Positions 28,956-37,191 of a stretch of 64,000 nt of DNA are shown one piece after another (within the stretch, counting starts at the first letter, position 1; each line of letters opens with the position of its first letter). The stretch is taken from NCBI RefSeq assembly GCF_002964665.1, contig NZ_PQBZ01000042.1:186001-250000 (forward strand), written 5' to 3'. A model generated the notes under the pieces. The model searched no databases. It was not told where the DNA came from and saw nothing but the letters and a program-made list of their open reading frames with translations. Both the position numbers and the translations under genes were made by a program. The stretch comes from Pseudoalteromonas sp. T1lg23B (GTDB lineage Bacteria; Pseudomonadota; Gammaproteobacteria; Enterobacterales; Alteromonadaceae).

Positions 28956-29996
28956 CTACCAACCTTTATGTAGTTTTCTTTCTTTGAGTGCTTGCTTCAC
29001 GAATTTGCCAAATTGTTTGTCTTTATCACGTTGCTGCTTCAAACTCGCGTTATTATGCGCTTGCTCTTTTAGCAACTTTTGATAATTAACAAGGCGACGC
29101 GCGTCCAATTCACCTTGCTCTAGAGCTTTGAGTACCGCACAACTTGGTTCATTTTGGTGATGGCAATCTTTAAACCGGCAATGCTGTGCAAATTCTTCAA
29201 TATCTGCAAACGTGGTTTGCAAGCTTTGCTCACTCCCCGCTAATTGCAGCTCGCGCATTCCTGGGGTATCCATAACCGCACCATTTTGCTCACTAATATA
29301 TAAACAGCGTGCCGTTGTGGTGTGCTTACCTTTGTCATCGTCTTCACGTATGCCATTGGTTTGACTGACTTCTTCTCCTAGCAAGCGATTGATAAGGGTT
29401 GATTTACCCACACCAGATGAACCAACGAACGACACCGTTTTGCCATTACCACACCAAGGTGCCAATAATTCAGCAGCTTGAGTTAGCAAACCGTTTAACG
29501 CCACCACCATCAATAATGGGTTTAACGCTTGTACTTGTGCGACTTTGCTTTCTACATCATCGCAAAGGTCACGTTTGCTCAGTACCACTACTGGTTCAAC
29601 ATCCGCATCGTGCGCTAATGCCAAATATCGCTCCAAACGGTTTAAGTTAAAATCTTGATTTAAAGACATCACAATAAACAGCGTATCGACATTGGCCGCA
29701 ATCATTTGTTGCTTTAATGCAGCACCGGCGCTTTTTCTCGAGAACAAAGATTTTCGCTGCAAAAGCCGCACAAATTGCAAATTTTGATCGAGTAAAACCC
29801 AATCTCCTACCACCATATTCGGTAGATTTTGGCTAATAGCAAGCGCCTTACTTTGCGTTTCAAGCTGAACTATATATTCACTGCGATGATGCTCAGTAAT
29901 ACGCCCACATACAGTGTGTTCATACTCGTCTAAAGAAAGTTGTTGTTGAAAAAATGGTTGCCAACCTAGTTGGCGTAATGAATAACTCTGATTCAT
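28956..29996 (-). CDS. rsgA: RsgA-like circularly permuted GTPase
   Basis: About 346 residues. An OB-fold-like N-terminus precedes the GTPase, whose motifs occur in permuted order: G4 LSKRDL, then G1 GSSGVGKS, then G3 DTPGMREL. A zinc-binding Cys/His module CRFKDCHHQNEPSC follows. This matches RsgA/YjeQ, which assists 30S subunit maturation. The ATG at 29996 has AGGGAT about 8 bases upstream and is preferred to the TTG/GTG-type start at 30029. The accessory setting suggests a second copy; the genome-wide copy number cannot be seen. Confidence 0.9.
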   Translation of the reverse strand: MNQSYSLRQLGWQPFFQQQLSLDEYEHTVCGRITEHHRSEYIVQLETQSKALAISQNLPNMVVGDWVLLDQNLQFVRLLQRKSLFSRKSAGAALKQQMIAANVDTLFIVMSLNQDFNLNRLERYLALAHDADVEPVVVLSKRDLCDDVESKVAQVQALNPLLMVVALNGLLTQAAELLAPWCGNGKTVSFVGSSGVGKSTLINRLLGEEVSQTNGIREDDDKGKHTTTARCLYISEQNGAVMDTPGMRELQLAGSEQSLQTTFADIEEFAQHCRFKDCHHQNEPSCAVLKALEQGELDARRLVNYQKLLKEQAHNNASLKQQRDKDKQFGKFVKQALKERKLHKGW

Positions 29997-30397
29997 TGCT
30001 ATATCCCTTCGTCTGTGTGACGCGCACACAAGTGAGGATCAATAGGGATAATGGGGCACATTAACCCTGTGTTTAGACAACACCGGGCAGAATTGAGAAA
30101 ATCAGGTTGTGAAGTTTATTAAAACCTAGCGTTGACTCACTGCCGGGTGGGTTGGTAATACAATCATCAAATTCTCCTATTCGTTTTTGTTAACAGCTAG
30201 ATACTACACAGCATGGCCTCACGCCACAAGCTCGTTCAACGCACAAAATGATATTTATTGACCTATTTACGCCATCTATAAAAAATTATATCTGACAAAC
30301 TGATTTGCCTCTTCCTTGTTAATCCCATCATTCACTCCTTGGACTTAGAATTTGATTCGATTTTTAGAACTAAAAATGTAGATTAGCCACTCAAAGG
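29997..30397. other. Intergenic upstream of the RsgA-like gene
   Basis: About 400 bases without a supported gene. The right end, 30388-30411, forms an inverted repeat CACTCAAA-N8-TTTGAGTG whose right arm is the start of the 17-bp direct repeat. Confidence 0.45.
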
Positions 30398-30544
30398 TTA
30401 AAATTTGAGTGACTGTCCTTGAATGTTCTTCTCGCCGAGCAGACCTTTAAACCATCGACTCCTGAATATTGAAACGATAAGTAACAGGGGTATGATGTAG
30501 CAAACTTGAACTAAAGTACCTGATAGTAACCCTAAAATATCCAC
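30398..30544 (-). pseudogene. Truncated start of a NERD-like membrane protein gene
   Basis: 48-codon frame starting GTG at 30544 (after an AAAGAAG stretch): VDILGLLSG..., a hydrophobic segment, then RSRWFKGLLGEKN, and a stop soon after. The hydrophobic helix followed by W-F-K-G-x-x-G-E-K is the usual N-terminus of NERD-domain nuclease-related proteins. The nuclease domain itself is absent: the similarity stops where the 17-bp repeat (30404-30420) begins. It lies about 16 bases after the attC-like core, where a cassette gene would start. Confidence 0.6.
30404..30420 (+). repeat. Copy 2 of a 17-bp direct repeat
   Basis: TTTGAGTGACTGTCCTT, identical to 26543-26559. Here it coincides with the point at which the NERD-like fragment loses its homology, and its first bases form the right arm of a hairpin (30388-30411). 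Confidence 0.8.
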
Positions 30545-30559
30545 GAAACTTCTTTATTT

Positions 30560-30661
30560 AACTAACGCCCTGTTAATGGACAAAATATAGTTGACTAAAA
30601 TTATGCGACGAAGGAGAAAAAGCCAACTGCATTTTGTCCTTGTTAAACAAATTATTAGGTA
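30560..30661 (-). repeat. attC-like integron cassette recombination site
   Basis: About 100-base imperfect palindrome directly after the ankyrin gene, overlapping its stop. On the minus strand it runs from ACCTAAT (R''-like) to GCGTTAGTT (R'-like core GTTA). The inner arms share GGACAAAAT-NN-AGTTG, and the outer arms pair CTAA...TGTT..AA with small bulges, as in attC. The loop is TTTTCTCCTTCGTCGCATAA. Location, size, polarity and GTT core fit an integron attC; no integrase gene is visible in the window. Confidence 0.6.
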
Positions 30662-31257
30662 TTATTTTCATCTACCAGTGCAACAAACTTAAGATACCAC
30701 TCGTAATAATTACTACCTTTTTTAACTCCTGCATCTCCGAATTTTTTAAGTTGATCAACTGGAGTGTAACCCCATTTATTCTCGACTTTTAATGATGCAC
30801 CACTTAAAACCAGAAAATGCGCAATGTTATAGTTTTTAACGGATATAGCCAAATGAAGTGGAGTATTGCCACTCTTATTCTGAGCATTCAAGTTAGCGCC
30901 ATGCTTCACAAGTAATTTAACGTTTGCGAGCCGCGAATATTTTGCAGCTTCAAGAATTACAGGTGAACTTTTGTAGCCATCAAGAATATCGGGGTTAGCA
31001 CCATGCTCTAAACATAACTGCAAAAACATTGGGTTCTCATGAACTGCGGCTTGCTCCATAACCACGGGTCGATTTTGAGGATCTCCTTTTTCATCCCTAT
31101 AATTCGGATCTGCGCCATCTGATAAAAGCTGCTGAAACTGTTTTAAATTGCCGCCTTTAATGGATAGCAAAAGATCATTATTAATATTCGAGTCTAATGA
31201 TTCACGACTAAAAATTAAGATTGTTATAACTACACAGAAATATGGCGCAAATCTCAT
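30655..31257 (-). CDS. Ankyrin-repeat protein (probable cassette gene)
   Basis: 200 residues: an N-terminal hydrophobic signal or anchor (about 5-17), then about four ankyrin repeats (for example FLQLCLEHGANPDILDG, NVKLLVKHGANLNAQNKSG, NTPLHLAISVKN, FLVLSGASLKVENKWG). These usually mediate protein binding, here probably in the periplasm. The ATG overlaps the preceding membrane-protein stop by 4 bases (31254-31257), so the pair is translationally coupled. The attC-like site begins at its stop codon. Function unknown; possibly an immunity, inhibitor or partner protein of the membrane protein. Confidence 0.85.
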   Translation of the reverse strand: MRFAPYFCVVITILIFSRESLDSNINNDLLLSIKGGNLKQFQQLLSDGADPNYRDEKGDPQNRPVVMEQAAVHENPMFLQLCLEHGANPDILDGYKSSPVILEAAKYSRLANVKLLVKHGANLNAQNKSGNTPLHLAISVKNYNIAHFLVLSGASLKVENKWGYTPVDQLKKFGDAGVKKGSNYYEWYLKFVALVDENNT

Positions 31258-31628
31258 TGAACACCTAAAAACTTGATAATTAGTGAATTTTTCTGGGTTG
31301 ATTTATACGCACCTACTCTTAGGTGCTCTGTAAAAGCTGAATTTTTTGAGAAAATTATACAATTAATACCAAGGCCAAATGCTACGAAGTAAAACAACCA
31401 ATTGAATATATCAAAGAGTAATGGATCTTCATCATCTAAAGCCAATTCATTAGCACCTATATGATAAATAATCATGCAATACCCCAAAGCAATTAACAAA
31501 AACAAGACCTTTAGGTATTTATAGGAGGTAAAATTGTCCTTAAACGAAAGTTCTTGTTCTTCCTTACTTTGACCAGCACCGACTAGAAACATAAATAAAA
31601 GCAATCCAATAGCAGCCACTGAATCCAA
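31254..31628 (-). CDS. Small membrane protein coupled to the ankyrin gene
   Basis: 124 residues with three hydrophobic segments (about 4-18, 39-58 and 72-95), no named domain recognised. It is translated ahead of, and overlaps by ATGA, the ankyrin protein. The two genes together look like a two-gene mobile cassette inserted beside the Lrp gene end. Codon and base composition appear more AT-rich than the neighbouring ast genes. Confidence 0.7.
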   Translation of the reverse strand: MDSVAAIGLLLFMFLVGAGQSKEEQELSFKDNFTSYKYLKVLFLLIALGYCMIIYHIGANELALDDEDPLLFDIFNWLFYFVAFGLGINCIIFSKNSAFTEHLRVGAYKSTQKNSLIIKFLGVQ

Positions 31629-31794
31629 ATTTTTCTCCGTTTATCTGACAGTTTATTCTCTCACAAAGTGTCGGAATAAAAACGAACAAAACGGGCTATA
31701 TTACCTGCGCTAATTTTCACACATAGAAAAACCAATATAAACAATCCATAACAGTGCTCAAAAAACAGCCCTTGTTACCAATAAAAGCTCCCAC

Positions 31795-32223
31795 CTAACG
31801 CTTAAATTTGGTTTCTAATATTACCGATGAATTGGTCCGCTCTACCCCTTCCAAATTTCCTATATCATCCAAAATCGTGCTCAACTGTTGCAGATTTTGC
31901 GCTTCAACAACCGCTATCATGTCGTACTCGCCACTGATGGCATAAAGTGCGCTAATATGGCTTATATGCTTTAAGGCAATATTGGTTTTGGTCGTCAGCT
32001 TTTGTTTTACCTTAATCGACACATGTGCTTCTACCAGCTCTGACAAGTAGGCTTCACCAAACTCTACGCTATAACCTTGGATCACCCCTGATTGCTCAAG
32101 CTTTTGTAGTCGGCTTTGCACGGTAGATCGAGATAAATCTAAACTTCTGGCTAGGTCGGAAATACTTGCACGAGCATTACTGCGCAGCAGCGCAATCAGC
32201 TTTTCATCTTGTGAACTTATCAT
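31795..32223 (-). CDS. Lrp/AsnC-family transcriptional regulator
   Basis: 142 residues: an N-terminal winged HTH (ASISDLARSLDLSRSTVQSRLQK) and a C-terminal RAM effector domain (ISALYAISGEYDMIAVVEA...IGNLEGVERTNSSVIL). Transcribed divergently from astC, 165 bases away, so it is a likely local regulator of arginine/ornithine catabolism responding to an amino acid. Its last 96 bases are duplicated at 26444-26539, marking the edge of the accessory mosaic. Confidence 0.92.
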   Translation of the reverse strand: MISSQDEKLIALLRSNARASISDLARSLDLSRSTVQSRLQKLEQSGVIQGYSVEFGEAYLSELVEAHVSIKVKQKLTTKTNIALKHISHISALYAISGEYDMIAVVEAQNLQQLSTILDDIGNLEGVERTNSSVILETKFKR

Positions 32224-32388
32224 TTTGCTAAATCACTTCATTAATTTGACTTTTATTTTAATCATTTTGCACATTTTTGCACTGCAAATTTACTTTAATC
32301 ATCGTAATAATGAGGAATATTAAGCACCTTCTAGATTGTTTAAAAAAGGTGCACACAAGTTGAAGTAAAATATTAAGAGGAAGTCGTC
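32224..32388. promoter_or_regulatory. Divergent lrp-like/astC control region
   Basis: 165 bases between two divergent starts; AT-rich with repeated TTTTGCAC/TTTGCACTGCAAA-type words (about 32268-32290) that could be regulator sites. An AAGAGGAAG ribosome-binding stretch precedes astC. Confidence 0.45.
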
Positions 32389-33597
32389 ATGCAAACTAAC
32401 CGTGAATTATTCGATCAGGTTATGGTACCAAACTACAATCCATCAGATGTGATCCCTGTAAAAGGTAAGGGTTCACGAGTATGGGATCAAAAAGGCGACG
32501 AATATATTGATTTTGCTGGCGGTATTGCCGTTAACTGCCTTGGCCACTGTCACCCAGCTTTGGTAAACGCATTAACAGAGCAAGGCCAAAAGTTATGGCA
32601 TCTGTCAAACGTCATGACCAATGAGCCTGCACTTCGTTTAGCGAAAAAAATCACTGACGCGACATTTGCAGACAAAGTCTACTTCGCAAACTCAGGCGCA
32701 GAAGCGAATGAAGCAGCGCTAAAACTAGCTCGTCGTTTTGCCTTGGACAACTACGGTGAAGATAAAACACAGATCATCGCGTTCAATAAAGGCTTCCATG
32801 GTCGTACATTCTTTACCGTAACAGTGGGTGGTCAAGCAGCCTACTCTGACGGCTTCGGCCCGAAACCGGCTGATATCGTACACTGCGACTATAACGACTT
32901 AGCAGCATTTGAAGCTTTGATCAGCGACAAGACCTGTGCCGTGATGATGGAGCCGCTACAAGGTGAAGGCGGGATCATCACTCCAACAAAAGAATTTGTT
33001 GAAGGCGTTCGCGCTCTGTGTGATAAGCACAATGCACTACTAATTTTTGATGAAGTACAATCGGGTGTTGGTCGTACAGGTGAACTATATGCGTACCAAG
33101 GTCTAGGTGTAACGCCTGATATTTTAAGTACTGCAAAAGCGTTAGGTGGTGGTTTCCCTATCGGTGCGATGATCACCACAGATAATATCGCTAAGCATTT
33201 AAAAGTGGGTACTCACGGTTCTACTTATGGTGGCAACCCGTTAGCTTGCGCGGTGGCAGAAGCTGCGTTCGATACAGTAAACAACCCAGAGTTACTGGCT
33301 CAAGTAAAGCATAAAGAGCAACTTTTCCGTGACGCGCTAAATGCTATCAACGAAAAATACAAAGTTTTCGCCGAAGTGCGTGGTAAAGGTTTGCTGCTTG
33401 GTGCAGTGTTAAATGACGATTATAAAGATCGCGCACGTGACTTCTTACTAGCCAGCACTAAACACGGTCTAATGACATTAGTGGCGGGTACAAACGTGAT
33501 TCGTTTCACACCTTCATTGGTTATCCCTGATGAAGATATTGCAGCGGGTATGGCTAGATTTGAACTCGCGGTTGCCGACGTGGTAGCGGCCGGTTAA
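32389..33597 (+). CDS. astC: Acetylornithine/succinylornithine aminotransferase
   Basis: 402-residue class III PLP aminotransferase of the ArgD/AstC family. Motifs: SNVMTNEPALRLAKK, FFANSGAEANEAALKLAR, FDEVQSGVGRTGE and the PLP lysine in STAKALGGGFPIGAM. Being followed by astA and next to an Lrp regulator, it most likely acts in the arginine succinyltransferase pathway; AstC and ArgD activities cannot be separated by sequence alone. Confidence 0.93.
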   Translation: MQTNRELFDQVMVPNYNPSDVIPVKGKGSRVWDQKGDEYIDFAGGIAVNCLGHCHPALVNALTEQGQKLWHLSNVMTNEPALRLAKKITDATFADKVYFANSGAEANEAALKLARRFALDNYGEDKTQIIAFNKGFHGRTFFTVTVGGQAAYSDGFGPKPADIVHCDYNDLAAFEALISDKTCAVMMEPLQGEGGIITPTKEFVEGVRALCDKHNALLIFDEVQSGVGRTGELYAYQGLGVTPDILSTAKALGGGFPIGAMITTDNIAKHLKVGTHGSTYGGNPLACAVAEAAFDTVNNPELLAQVKHKEQLFRDALNAINEKYKVFAEVRGKGLLLGAVLNDDYKDRARDFLLASTKHGLMTLVAGTNVIRFTPSLVIPDEDIAAGMARFELAVADVVAAG

Positions 33598-33636
33598 TCG
33601 GACTGGGAGGCCCCGTGCCTCCCATAGGTTGCAATT

Positions 33637-34656
33637 ATGCAGATACTAAGACCAATAACCAGCAATGACTTTGCTGCTTTTAAGCAAATCGCTATCGAGT
33701 CGGGCCATGGCTTTACCTCATTGCCTGTCGATGACCAACTGCTACAAGATAAAATTTCTCGCTCTGAGCGCAGTTTTACCAAGCAATTAGCCAAGCCTTT
33801 TGATGAAGGCTATGTGTTTGTACTTGAAGACAGTGAAACCGGTGAAATCATGGGCACCACGGCAATAGAAGCCGCTGTGGGTATGCAAGTGCCATTGTAC
33901 CACTATCATATGGGTAAAACCGTACATCATTCTCGTACTTTAGACGTCTACAATACGGTCGAAATTCTAAGTATGTGTAATGACTACACTGGAAGCAGTG
34001 AGATCTGTACGCTGTTCTTACGAGAACCATTTAGAAAGGGTCTAGCAGGTAGATTCTTAAGCCGTTCACGCTTTGTTTTTATGGCGGACCATGCGGAGCG
34101 TTTTAGCGAAACCGTGATCGCAGAAATGCGGGGTGTAAGTGACAGTCAAGGTAACTCACCGTTTTGGAAATGGCTACAAGAGCACTTCTTCAGTATCGAG
34201 TTTCCACAAGCTGATCACTTAGTTGGTCTGGGTGATAAAGTATTTATCAGCGAACTCATGCCAAAGTACCCTATTTATGCCAACTTGCTCAGTCAAGAAG
34301 CGCAAGCGGTAATAGGTCAAGTGCACGAAAAGACCAAACCAGCGCTCAAGCTATTGGAAAAAGAAGGCTTTGAACACCGTGGTTACATCGACTTATTTGA
34401 TGCCGGTCCAACGGTAGAAGCCAAATTAAAAAATATACGTACTGTACAGCGCTCCGTTGTCGCGACCATAAACATCGCAAACGACGTGTCTGGTAAAGCA
34501 CGCGCAATCTCCAATCAGGGATTAGCAAACTTTAGAGCAACATTTACAGATAAGTGTTCATACGACAGCACCTCAAATACGCTCAACATTGAGCCATGCG
34601 TCGCGCAGGCACTTGAGCTGAGTAACGGTGACTCAGTCAGAACATTTACGTTATAA
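33637..34656 (+). CDS. astA: Arginine N-succinyltransferase
   Basis: 339-residue enzyme transferring succinyl from succinyl-CoA to arginine, the first step of the AST pathway. The start MQILRPITSNDFAAFKQIA, the central FLREPFRKGLAGRFLSRSRF and AEMRGVSDSQGNSPFW are AstA-typical, as is the end with PALKLLEKEGFEHRGYIDLFDAGPTVEA. It starts 39 bases after astC, so operonic. The next expected gene in many relatives, astD, is not here. Confidence 0.95.
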   Translation: MQILRPITSNDFAAFKQIAIESGHGFTSLPVDDQLLQDKISRSERSFTKQLAKPFDEGYVFVLEDSETGEIMGTTAIEAAVGMQVPLYHYHMGKTVHHSRTLDVYNTVEILSMCNDYTGSSEICTLFLREPFRKGLAGRFLSRSRFVFMADHAERFSETVIAEMRGVSDSQGNSPFWKWLQEHFFSIEFPQADHLVGLGDKVFISELMPKYPIYANLLSQEAQAVIGQVHEKTKPALKLLEKEGFEHRGYIDLFDAGPTVEAKLKNIRTVQRSVVATINIANDVSGKARAISNQGLANFRATFTDKCSYDSTSNTLNIEPCVAQALELSNGDSVRTFTL

Positions 34657-34722
34657 ACTTGCTGCGTCGAGCTTAATCGCACCAAGTTAACGCGGACAAT
34701 CCGCACAATTAAGGAATCCATT

Positions 34723-35526
34723 ATGCACAACAATGTTGATCAATTATTTGACGAACTTTGGAATAACTACCTATCTGTTACTCCTTCAGCGGTAAAAGTT
34801 CACGAGCTGCTAGGCTCTACTCAGCAGGACGATGTGATCAATGACCATATTGCGCTTCGTACCTTTAACCACGAAAAAGTAGGCCTAGAGAAACTCGCGG
34901 CACACTTTAAAGCGGTTGGTTACAAAGAATGTGGTGAATACCACTTTGAAGCCAAAAAACTTTATGCAAAGCACTATGAGCACTCAGACCCAACTAAACC
35001 TAAAGTGTTTATCTCTGAATTGTTAGTTGAGAAATGTTCTGCTGAACTACAAGCCATCGTTAACGACATGGTTTCTCAAATTGATGAGAATGCAGTGACA
35101 GCTGATAACTTCCTATATTCAGGTACTCACTGGCAAGTTAGCCATGACACCTACCAGCAGCTATTAAAAGAAAGCGAATACGCTGCATGGATGTCAGCAT
35201 GGGGATATAGAGCAAACCACTTCACGGTAAGCATTAACTACTTGTCAAACTTCACCACGATTGAAGCTGTTAACCAAGCGCTTAAAGACGCTGGGTTTGA
35301 GCTAAATACATCGGGTGGTGAAATTAAGGGTTCACCTGAGGTATTACTTGAGCAATCTTCAACGCTTGCGGATCATCAACCAGTGGTATTCAGTGATGGT
35401 GAGTTTAGCATTCCTAGCTGTTTCTATGAGTTTGCGCTTCGTTACAACAAGCCTGACGGTGAGATTTACACAGGCTTTGTAGCAGCATCAGCTGACAAGA
35501 TTTTTGAAAGTACTAATGCGCGTTAA
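34723..35526 (+). CDS. DUF1338 family (HglS-like) protein
   Basis: 267 residues of the DUF1338 family, whose characterised members (HglS type) are metal-dependent 2-oxoadipate dioxygenase/decarboxylases. Family features visible: NDHIALRTFNHEKVGLEKLA with the His ligand, GYRANHFTVSINYLS, and SCFYEFALRYNKPDGEIYTGFV near the C-terminus. AAGGAA precedes the ATG; 66 bases separate it from astA. Its shorter length and linkage to arginine genes suggest a related but not identical 2-oxoacid substrate. Confidence 0.85.
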   Translation: MHNNVDQLFDELWNNYLSVTPSAVKVHELLGSTQQDDVINDHIALRTFNHEKVGLEKLAAHFKAVGYKECGEYHFEAKKLYAKHYEHSDPTKPKVFISELLVEKCSAELQAIVNDMVSQIDENAVTADNFLYSGTHWQVSHDTYQQLLKESEYAAWMSAWGYRANHFTVSINYLSNFTTIEAVNQALKDAGFELNTSGGEIKGSPEVLLEQSSTLADHQPVVFSDGEFSIPSCFYEFALRYNKPDGEIYTGFVAASADKIFESTNAR

Positions 35527-35541
35527 GCAACTAGTATGATT

Positions 35542-35573
35542 AAAAAGGCTGGACATCGTTCCGGCCTTTTTTA
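35542..35573 (+). terminator. Terminator of the astC-astA-DUF1338 operon
   Basis: AAAAGGCTGGA / TCCGGCCTTTT stem with one G-T pair, loop CATCGT, followed by a T-run, 15 bases after the DUF1338 stop. Confidence 0.85.
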
Positions 35574-35865
35574 TGAACAACATGCTTAGCGCTTACATAG
35601 CTTTAAAAATAAAGTCCCCAATTATCCTACCGTTTTGCAATATGAACTTTTACTACACTACTGGCAGTAGGTTAGGTAAGGTATCTATCATCAGCGTAAT
35701 ACAACGACACTGACGGACAGCTCTTGAGCCAGTCATAATTCTGCAACTAATATGTCATCTTAGTTAGTTAGCGTGATTAGCAATGCGCTAGATGCGCGTA
35801 ATGCAAAGCAGCCACACTTTTAGAGCTAAAACGAATACAATTTGGTCAAAATAAGGAAAGTAACA
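35574..35865. other. Intergenic upstream of the DUF2252 gene
   Basis: About 290 bases with no ORF supported. An AAGGAAAG ribosome-binding site lies at 35853-35860. Short ATGCGC duplicates near 35785-35799 are noted but unexplained. Confidence 0.4.
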
Positions 35866-37191
35866 ATGAATAGACAAGCTCAAATAGAGACCATAATGAC
35901 CGAAATTGACTGCGTACAGTTTTTGGGCGCTCTGCCAAAACACCAAAAAATGGCAAGTAGTCCCTTTCTATTTCTGCGCGGTAGCGCAGCACTGATGTAT
36001 CATGACTTTGCCAATCAACATATCACTCTGCCCGACGAGCTTTTTACCATACCATTAACCCATATTATCGGCGATTGTCATACTGGCAACTTTGGCTTTA
36101 TCAGTGAAGAAGGCTCCCATGGCGACACCATTATATTTACCCCCAACGACTTTGACGATGCCTGCGTCGGCCATGCCTCGTGGGATTTATTTAGATTTAT
36201 AACCAGCTTATTTGTGGCTCGCCATCACGCCGCGGCTTTGCAAATGAATACGGATGATCTAAATATCAGACAAAGGCCACTGGTTTCAAATGAGCAATTA
36301 CACCACGGGAGTAAAGAGTTTATTCACGCCTATTTGCATGCGTGCCAAGGCTCGGTTCAAGATACATTGACCATACAATCCGCCTTAACCGACTTTGATA
36401 AAGAACACATTTTGTATAAACGTTGGCAAAAAGCGATACAAAGAAAAGCTGGAGGCGCTGCATTTACCACCAGCAGTACCTTAGCAAAAGAGCTTGATTT
36501 TACGCTGCCAATACTAGCATTTAAGAACGACCAAGAGCGCTTTAGACGTCTGCCGCAAGCACTGTATGATGAAGTCCAAGCTACTTTTGCTCCATACGTG
36601 GATGATGAGATTTTAGATATTGTGGAACGTTTGAGCGCGGGTACTGGCTCGCACAATCTAACTCGTTACTACCTACTTGTAGGTCCAGAATCAGCCAAAA
36701 CGCAAGGGCAAGATTTTCACCTATGTCATATCGTTGAAGTCAAACAACAGCGTATGGCAGCTCCTTTACACTACTTCGCAAATCTAAGCCCAATAAATCA
36801 ACTCAACCCTGCACATTTAACAGTGAACTGTCAGCGCAAGATGCAACGTCGTCCAGATCTGGTGCTCGATGATGTTGTTTGGCAAGGCAAACATTGGCTG
36901 GTACGCTCGCGTCATCATGCCAGAGTAGGATGCGACCCTGAAGACTTTATGCTGGGTAAACGTGCAGCGCTCAAAGACGGTTTTAGTCAATATGCGGCCA
37001 GCTGCGGCCACAGCTTAGCGCTGGCACACATGCGTGGTGACAGACGCTCGGTACGCTTTCAACAAGCGTGTTTAGACACGATCCCTGCCCATGCTGAAGC
37101 CCTCATTAGCGCAGCTCAAGAGTATGCTCAACAAGTTCACGCCGACCAAGAACTGTTAGTTTCGTTGCTTAGGGATCGGCAAACTGAGTAA
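35866..37191 (+). CDS. DUF2252 family protein
   Basis: 441 residues of the DUF2252 family, which resembles kinase/phosphotransferase folds but has no established reaction. Seen: FLRGSAALMYHDFA, IIGDCHTGNFGFI and FDDACVGHASWDLFRF (kinase-like HxxxNF and Asp motifs), then LVRSRHHARVGCDPEDF. The ATG at 35866, preceded by AAGGAAAG, is preferred to a TTG at 35842. The 3' end overlaps the convergent RNase Z gene by 36 bases. Confidence 0.85.
   Translation: MNRQAQIETIMTEIDCVQFLGALPKHQKMASSPFLFLRGSAALMYHDFANQHITLPDELFTIPLTHIIGDCHTGNFGFISEEGSHGDTIIFTPNDFDDACVGHASWDLFRFITSLFVARHHAAALQMNTDDLNIRQRPLVSNEQLHHGSKEFIHAYLHACQGSVQDTLTIQSALTDFDKEHILYKRWQKAIQRKAGGAAFTTSSTLAKELDFTLPILAFKNDQERFRRLPQALYDEVQATFAPYVDDEILDIVERLSAGTGSHNLTRYYLLVGPESAKTQGQDFHLCHIVEVKQQRMAAPLHYFANLSPINQLNPAHLTVNCQRKMQRRPDLVLDDVVWQGKHWLVRSRHHARVGCDPEDFMLGKRAALKDGFSQYAASCGHSLALAHMRGDRRSVRFQQACLDTIPAHAEALISAAQEYAQQVHADQELLVSLLRDRQTE

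Noticed and set aside
35785..35799. ATGCGC-TAG-ATGCGC tandem motif
   Set aside because: Too short and isolated to call a repeat array or operator.
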